From JAKORR01 sp964608495 (GTDB lineage Bacteria > Armatimonadota > Zipacnadia > Zipacnadales > FEN-943): a stretch of 11,447 bases of DNA. The DNA is taken from contig CAZSOQ010000174.1 of NCBI GenBank assembly GCA_964608495.1, positions 1 to 11,447 on the forward strand, read 5' to 3'. The first letter of the stretch is position 1. The number at the start of each line of letters is the position of its first letter. The notes beneath the pieces are model-generated. The model did no database searches. It had not been told where the DNA came from and was given only the letters and a program-made list of their open reading frames with translations. A program made the translations under genes and the position numbers. Of this stretch, positions 6,477 through 11,447 are shown in pieces.

Positions 6477-9400
6477 CTAGCGCGCCTGCTCGGGCAGCCC
6501 GAAGCCCAGCACTGCCTGGAGCATCATGGCTGCGTCCCCGAGGCTTGCCGCTCCGTCGCCGTTGAGGTCCAGGCCAGCGGGTATCCGCCCCTCGCCCTGT
6601 CCCAGAGCGCGCCAGGCACCGATGAACGACGAAAGGTCCCCGGCATCCACAGTCCCGTTGCGGTCGAGGTCGCCGATAGGATAGCCCTGGGCCACAAGCT
6701 CGGGCGCGATCACGCCGGGCATGGTGACCCCCACCATGAACTTGCCGGGCAGGGCCGCCTCGGCCGAGAAGACGTCTCCGGACCGGGTCGTGGCCAGTGG
6801 CACCCAGCCCAGTCCGTCCTGCCACTGGTAGATTCTCGCGTGCTCGTACAGAGCGGGCCACCAACCTCGGCTCAGCGCCTCGGCCGGGGTCACGGCCAGC
6901 TCCAGCCCCACCGTGCGCCCGGTGATGGCCTGTCCCTCGGCGTCCGCTGCCGACAGCGCAACGGCGCGAGAAAGCGCCAGCAGGGGCAGGTCTGCGTTGC
7001 TCTGGGCACTGCGAACGCCTCGGCTCGGCCCACCCACAGCCCTCGAGCAGTATGGCAGCCCCTGCGTTGCCGCTTGCCCGGTCCCGCGCAGCAGAGTCGG
7101 CATGATAGCGACGTTGACCACCTCATTGGCAGCCCACGCTTCAGGGGCGGTGATGAGCAGGCCGATGTCGTGGTCAGCAGCCCAGCGCAGGCCATCGGCC
7201 GTCTGCTGGAAGTCCCCGATGGCTTCCTGGAGGCTGCTCAGCTGCGCCGCGATGGAGCTCGCTGCGGCGGCCACGGCGGCCTTGATCCGCCCCAGGAGGA
7301 AGGTCAGCAAGCCGCTGGACGCCTCCTTCGGCGGCTCGTTGTAGGACTCCGGGGTCACGATGATGCCCTGGGCCTGAAGCCCCGACTCCGACACCCAGCG
7401 CTTCCGCCAGACGGCGTTGGCCCTGACATCCGCGTTCAAGACGGCACCGCCCACTGCAAGGTTGAGGGAGCCCTTGGCCGCGTATCCGGCACCCACGTGC
7501 TGCCAGCGCTCGTAGGTTACCTCCTCCAGCGGCAGAGACGTGCCGACCTCATGGGCGGACTTGATTGCCCCCAGAAGGAACGCGCTGGCGTCGTACCCAT
7601 AGGCCCCCGGGTCCAGGAAGAGGTCCCATCGGCTTCCCGTCCGCAGCGCCGGAGCGCGCTGGCGCCAGGTCGTGCCGAACTCCGTCAGGCTCGCCTGCAG
7701 TATCTGCCACGGCACGCGCAGCTCGTCGCTGGATCCCGCTTCGACATAGGCGCCAGTGCCGGTGGGCAGTCCCGCGGTCGTCCAGGAGCCGCAATCCGCC
7801 GCCACCGTCAGCTTGCCGTCGGAGCCATAGTCGAGCATCACGGCGGCCTCGCCACGGCCCCCTCCGCCAACCGCCGGGTATACGGGCGCGGCTGTGAGCT
7901 CGAACCCGACCACGTCTTCCACCGAGAGGGCCTGCGCCTCCAAAGCCCCAGCGACCTCGCCTGGGCCGGCCGTGCCTTCGTGGGCGACGTGCAGTGCCCA
8001 CCGGTACCTCGGCTCTGTGCCGACTGCGCAAGTGCTGCCGGCCTCGCCCTCGATGCTGTAGGTGCCCGTGCCCCGCAGCGAGCCCTTGAGCTCCACCGAG
8101 CCTAGAAGGGGCACACTGCCCTCGGCCTTGGGGCCCGCGCCCGCGTAGCCTTCGACTCCGAAGGCCCTCCCCGACATAGCCGTCGCCCGCACCGGGAGGT
8201 GCGGCACCTGACCGGCCAGGGCATCCACCAGACCGTTCATGACCGCCACGAACTCCGGAGCCAGCGGTCCGTTCAGGCTGCCTGTGGACGCCGCGTTGGA
8301 CATCAGCAGGGCCGCCACCAGTCCACTGCCAAGGAGCTTGGCCGGGTCCGTTTCATCCGGCGCGATATCCACCGTGACACCTCGGCTTTCGAAGGCCCCA
8401 CCCACTGCCTCTCCCCCGCCGGGGACGCTGAGCCAGGACGGCACCTGAGTGGCGTCCCAGGCGTCCCCGAGGTCGCCGCCCAGGAACCCCTTGAGCAGGC
8501 CGGAGTAGCGGCCCGTCAGGTCAACTTGAACCACATCAGGCTGGTTGGGTCGGTGCACCATCCGCACCTTGGGCCCGAACCTTGGGCCGAGAAGCACCAC
8601 TAGGCCGGCATCCACTGCGCCCCGGATCCCAGGCCCCACGCCGGCCGCGGCTTCGCCCACGAACTCCAACTCCTCCTCCCATTCCGTAGCCATCTGCGTA
8701 GCCGGAGGGATGGCGCAGAAGTCCAGGTGGTCCTGCCGCACGCCCTCGGCAGGGAGGCGGTACCTCTCCGGGCGGAAGGTCCAGCCCGCCTTGTAGGACG
8801 CAGAGACGTCATAGCAGGTCCTGCCTGCGGGGGCTTGGGCCTGCCAGCTGCCGTCGGCGCCAGGCGCCACGGTCGCGACCACCTCGTCGTCCGCCACCAC
8901 CCGCACCGTGGCCTGCGTCACGTCCTCGCCGGGCGGAAGGGTCGCCGAGCCGCTGAGGTCGAGGGGAGGTACCTGGGCGAAGTCTACGCCCGTGACCTCA
9001 GCGCCCCCGGCTGTCACATCCCGGTGGTCGGGCTCAAAGACTCGGTCGGGCACCAACGGCGCGACGCGGCAGGGGCCGGGTTCGAGGTCCGTCAGTGAGT
9101 ATCTTCCGTCGCTGCCCGTCGACGCGCAGTCCACCACGCTCTGGCCCACCATGGCGCACACCGTGATGCCCGCGAGCGGCTTGCCCTCCGACGTCACACG
9201 GCCGCGCACGGCTGCCGCCCGACCGTAGACGCCCTCAAGCCCGAAGTATGCATAGATGTAGACGTTCCTGCCATTGGCGTCGCCGATGGACATTGCCACC
9301 GTGGAGCCGTAGACGCGCATGGAGCCTGTGTTGGCGTAGCCCGGTATCCACCGGGCTCCGTGCTGTGGGTCCCAGGCAGCCGGACACGAGTCCTCGCTCC

Positions 9401-10406
9401 ACACGATGGTGTCGCCGAACACGTCGGGGCCGCTGAACCGGCCATCGCCGGGGTCCACGCGGATCTCGTGCAGCCCTTCCTTCCCCAGGGCGTGGATGGC
9501 CGAGGCCGTGACGACGCCCGGCCTGTAGACCCACGCCACAAGGTCGTCGAAGATCGCGGGATCGCTCTGCTCGTACCCTTCGTCGTAGAGAGGGCGCGAG
9601 CCGTTGCGAGGATCCCAGATGTGGATGCGCCGGTCGGCGCCTTCCCAGACGACCGTGTCCCCCCAGATCCTCGGCCGCCACCCGCCCGAGGACTCGGGCA
9701 CAACGCGGTAGCCGCCGGTGGGGTCCCATAGGCGGACGCAGGCCTCTGCTTCGGTGCCGCCGGTCTCATCGCGCCAGGCGACGGTGTCGCCCCAGACCTC
9801 GACACCTGGGTTGAAGCCGCGTGCCGGCGCCAAGACGCGAGCCTGCCCCTCGAGATCCGATATCCATATCTGCCGGTCCTGAAGATCGGCCTCGGACTTC
9901 GCGTCAGACCACACGACGGTGTCGCGGTAGATGCTGATCGACCTGGGCAGCAGTGTGTTCTTCCACAGAGGGCGCGTGCCGCGCGCCGGGTCCCAGACGA
10001 AGATGCGGTACTCGGCACGGGGTGCCGTCTTCTCCCACCAAGTGCCAATCCAGGCGATGGTGTCGCCGAAGATGTCGCACGGCCCGTCATTGCTCCACCA
10101 GTTCTCGGAGATGGGCACGATGCCGTGTAGTTGCTCAGCGCGGACGCCCTTCGGCGGTTCGGGCCTGGGCGCTCGGGGCGTACCCCTCAGAAGCCCCCAC
10201 GGTATCCCAAGGCTCGCCAGGCGCAGGCCAGGATAGCGGTCAATCATCGGTCCCAGCGGCCCGTTGCCCACCGCTCCTCCCCACGTCAACGCGCGCGCCC
10301 TGTGGGGATCAGGCACTCCCGTCCTGGCTGCTGTCCACGCGGCAGTGCCTATAGCGCACGCAGCAACGGACACAATGACCCCTGTGCGTAAGGCCGCGCC
10401 GTGCAC
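6477..10406 (-). CDS. Large secreted beta-propeller / carboxypeptidase-regulatory-like / dockerin protein
   Basis: A 1309-residue exported protein. An N-terminal signal sequence (about residues 1-28) is followed by seven repeats built on a [IV]-x-G-D-T-[IV]-[AV]-W motif at 112, 159, 204, 247, 285, 329 and 365, spaced 36-47 residues with 'WDP' strands between. This suggests a seven-bladed TolB/WD40-like beta-propeller. Residues 399-477 (VRGRVTSEGKPLAGITVCAM, then SDGRYSLTDLEPG) and 482-565 are carboxypeptidase-regulatory-like beta-sandwiches. The middle (570-1240) is unrecognised, with an Ala-rich helix at 1033-1075. Residues 1245-1301 form a type I dockerin with two Ca-binding loops, DLDRNGTVDAGD and DLNGDGAASLGD. 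The start is GTG at 10406, with GAGG 8 nt upstream and AAGGA closer. Dockerins usually anchor proteins to cohesin scaffolds, though in these phyla they are often just C-terminal repeats. With the GH16-like partner, surface polysaccharide binding is inferred. Confidence 0.85.
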   Translation of the reverse strand: MHGAALRTGVIVSVAACAIGTAAWTAARTGVPDPHRARALTWGGAVGNGPLGPMIDRYPGLRLASLGIPWGLLRGTPRAPRPEPPKGVRAEQLHGIVPISENWWSNDGPCDIFGDTIAWIGTWWEKTAPRAEYRIFVWDPARGTRPLWKNTLLPRSISIYRDTVVWSDAKSEADLQDRQIWISDLEGQARVLAPARGFNPGVEVWGDTVAWRDETGGTEAEACVRLWDPTGGYRVVPESSGGWRPRIWGDTVVWEGADRRIHIWDPRNGSRPLYDEGYEQSDPAIFDDLVAWVYRPGVVTASAIHALGKEGLHEIRVDPGDGRFSGPDVFGDTIVWSEDSCPAAWDPQHGARWIPGYANTGSMRVYGSTVAMSIGDANGRNVYIYAYFGLEGVYGRAAAVRGRVTSEGKPLAGITVCAMVGQSVVDCASTGSDGRYSLTDLEPGPCRVAPLVPDRVFEPDHRDVTAGGAEVTGVDFAQVPPLDLSGSATLPPGEDVTQATVRVVADDEVVATVAPGADGSWQAQAPAGRTCYDVSASYKAGWTFRPERYRLPAEGVRQDHLDFCAIPPATQMATEWEEELEFVGEAAAGVGPGIRGAVDAGLVVLLGPRFGPKVRMVHRPNQPDVVQVDLTGRYSGLLKGFLGGDLGDAWDATQVPSWLSVPGGGEAVGGAFESRGVTVDIAPDETDPAKLLGSGLVAALLMSNAASTGSLNGPLAPEFVAVMNGLVDALAGQVPHLPVRATAMSGRAFGVEGYAGAGPKAEGSVPLLGSVELKGSLRGTGTYSIEGEAGSTCAVGTEPRYRWALHVAHEGTAGPGEVAGALEAQALSVEDVVGFELTAAPVYPAVGGGGRGEAAVMLDYGSDGKLTVAADCGSWTTAGLPTGTGAYVEAGSSDELRVPWQILQASLTEFGTTWRQRAPALRTGSRWDLFLDPGAYGYDASAFLLGAIKSAHEVGTSLPLEEVTYERWQHVGAGYAAKGSLNLAVGGAVLNADVRANAVWRKRWVSESGLQAQGIIVTPESYNEPPKEASSGLLTFLLGRIKAAVAAAASSIAAQLSSLQEAIGDFQQTADGLRWAADHDIGLLITAPEAWAANEVVNVAIMPTLLRGTGQAATQGLPYCSRAVGGPSRGVRSAQSNADLPLLALSRAVALSAADAEGQAITGRTVGLELAVTPAEALSRGWWPALYEHARIYQWQDGLGWVPLATTRSGDVFSAEAALPGKFMVGVTMPGVIAPELVAQGYPIGDLDRNGTVDAGDLSSFIGAWRALGQGEGRIPAGLDLNGDGAASLGDAAMMLQAVLGFGLPEQAR

Positions 10407-10481
10407 CGTCCTTTCCTCTTCCCAGATCGGCTCTCTGCTCTCGAGCTGCGGGGACAGGCCTCCCCTTGGCTGCCCATCTCT

Positions 10482-10510
10482 ATTCTAGGCCCCCGAGCAG
10501 GGACTAGCAA
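10482..10510 (-). promoter_or_regulatory. Putative promoter of the propeller-dockerin gene
   Basis: On the minus strand TTGCTA (10505-10510) and TAGAAT (10482-10487) are exactly 17 nt apart. They match the sigma70 consensus at four and five of six positions. The predicted start of transcription is near 10475, about 70 nt before the GTG at 10406. Confidence 0.5.
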
Positions 10511-10600
10511 GCCCATCCTGTGCTGCGCCCGATTGGGGTGAGACACGAAGCGCGTGGTTCTGCTCTGGTCGTCAGGGCATTTTGCACAGCCCTCCCATAG

Positions 10601-10739
10601 CAGGCCGTGCTATCCGCAGAGGCTGACTGCGGGCGGCGGGGCGTGCCCGAGCATATCCGCTCGGACAATGGACTGGAGGTTCACGGCCAGGGTGGTGAGG
10701 AATCGGCCGGAGCGCGTAGGCGTCAGCACGCTGTACTGC
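10601..10739 (+). pseudogene. IS3-family transposase remnant (rve/DDE domain fragment)
   Basis: A short piece of an IS3-type OrfB integrase core. One frame reads RRGVPEHIRSDNGLE. The SDNG block carries the second acidic residue of the DDE catalytic triad, and 'GVPEHIRSDNGPEF' is its usual form in this family. One extra base at 10679 then shifts the frame, and the next frame continues FTARVVRNRPERVGVSTLY, which matches the helix that normally follows. The usual next block ('EPGSPWENGY.ESFN', with the catalytic Glu) is absent, and an in-frame TAG lies upstream at 10598-10600. So only about 45 residues survive and the element is dead. No terminal inverted repeats were found. It lies between the propeller gene's promoter and the interrupted membrane gene, consistent with a past insertion and decay. 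Confidence 0.72.
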
Positions 10740-10841
10740 GTAGTACCTCTTGATGTTCGACCCGCTGTTGAGCAGCTTCCTTCTGGTGATGTGGCTGACG
10801 GGGGCAGGAACGGCGAGTGTGCCGGTGTGGCTCGCGGCCCT

Positions 10842-11447
10842 TTACATGCTGACGAGCCGCGACGGCTCTTGGCCCGCCGCCGCCAACAGCCCTCCCGCGG
10901 CCGCCACGGCAACCCCGACAACCAGGCCCTGTCGCCAGTCTACCGCCGACGGACGGTCTTCCGGGGCGAAGACCTCGGGCGCCCTGCCCCTCCACCAGTC
11001 CGCGGGCCTCATCCGCGCTGACAGGCGTCTGAGATCGTCGTACTCCCGGAAGAGCCAGTACTAGGACGCGAGGAGCAGGAAGATCGGTGTCAAGCTAGCA
11101 GGACACGTGGCTAGCAGAAGCGCTGGGAGACCGGCTTCCCTCGGCACTCCCGCCATGACCGCGGCGATCGCGCCCGCGAAGCCCGCACACCACACTGCCC
11201 ACACGAGCAGCAAGACTCTCGATACAGTGAAGGTCCTCAGGCCTGTGTGCCGCGCCAGGCGGCCATACGCGTGCGCCTGCCAGAACAGCACCGCGCTGGC
11301 CGCCGCTGCGAGCGAGGCAAGCAGCCCCGGCGCCAGACCGTACAGGCCTCCTTCTGCGCTCGTAATACCTGTGGCCTTAGGCCACGCCGCTCCTCGGGAC
11401 GGCAGCCCGCCCCTAGAGATCCGGCCGAAAAGGTGGGGAGGGAGAGG
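10842..11447 (-). pseudogene. Multi-pass membrane protein, interrupted by in-frame TAG (partial)
   Basis: The frame enters from the right edge and is open for 128 codons to TAG at 11061-11063. It then continues in the same frame for 72 more codons to TAA at 10842-10844. Before the TAG there are three hydrophobic segments: YGLAPGLLASLAAAASAVLF, then VLLLVWAVWCAGFAGAIAAV, then LPALLLATCPASLTPIFLLL. After it comes YWLFREYDDLRRLSARMRPA, an acidic linker, and a fourth segment GLVVGVAVAAAGGLLAAAGQ. Both halves have G/C-rich third positions and soluble turns, so the downstream part is genuine coding sequence, not chance. No start with a ribosome site lies just after the TAG; the first ATG is 17 codons on. 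It is either a gene broken by a nonsense mutation or one read through at TAG. No family is recognised. Confidence 0.6.

Noticed and set aside
6441..8105. Long plus-strand open frame of 554 codons
   Set aside because: It is antisense to the propeller-dockerin gene, rich in His, Arg, Gly and Pro without domains, and is explained by the G/C-ending codons of the opposite gene.
10750..11064. Plus-strand frame starting with a hydrophobic stretch (FDPLLSSFLLVMWLTGAG)
   Set aside because: No ribosome site is present. Most of it is antisense to the coding-like second half of the membrane gene and becomes low-complexity there.
1..11447. CRISPR arrays, tRNA or rRNA genes
   Set aside because: No regularly spaced identical repeats, cloverleaf-like segments or rRNA-like conserved blocks were seen by eye.

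Overview
This is a GC-rich bacterial window whose gene content points to a surface-elaborate, Planctomycetota/Armatimonadota-like organism. The clues are a pseudopilin with the H-X9-DG signature, a neutral-ceramidase-like hydrolase, a very large beta-propeller protein ending in dockerin-type repeats, and a GH16-like glucanase domain. The real frames have strongly G/C-ending codons. Phylum placement is inferred from families only; there is no rRNA or marker gene, and I saw no tRNA, rRNA or CRISPR array.

Left part (1-1758). A MATE-type exporter gene, cut by the window edge, and a MarR-type repressor gene form an 8-nt overlapping pair on the minus strand behind a near-consensus sigma70-type promoter (TTGACG-17-TACAAT). 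This looks like a self-regulated drug-efflux operon. Facing away from it on the plus strand is a small secreted CARDB-like protein. It has two tandem hairpins in its leader and a 9-bp hairpin over its stop codons.

Middle left (1759-3957). About 1.4 kb holds no confident gene, only hydrophobic minus-strand frames without good starts. Next comes the C-terminal part of an H-X9-DG pseudopilin on the minus strand. It is joined near 3643 to the 3' remnant of an unidentified plus-strand gene that carries an in-frame TAG and probably a frameshift.

Centre (3958-10510). An intact ceramidase-like gene on the plus strand faces a minus-strand pair. The pair is a 1309-residue secreted protein (seven propeller-like repeats, two carboxypeptidase-regulatory-like domains, a long unknown middle, a terminal dockerin) followed 30 nt later by a GH16-like domain that has lost its N-terminal part. 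The pair probably acts on extracellular polysaccharide. A plausible promoter lies about 75 nt upstream.

Right end (10511-11447). A short frameshifted IS3-family transposase remnant lies next to a minus-strand multi-pass membrane protein gene. That gene is cut by the window edge and interrupted by an in-frame TAG, beyond which the same frame continues to look coding.

Two themes stand out. Intact genes alternate with 5'-truncated or interrupted ones, as in a rearrangement-prone accessory region. And the in-frame interruptions seen in coding-like frames are all TAG, whereas most clear gene ends use TGA or TAA. I favour gene decay, but amber readthrough cannot be excluded from this window.
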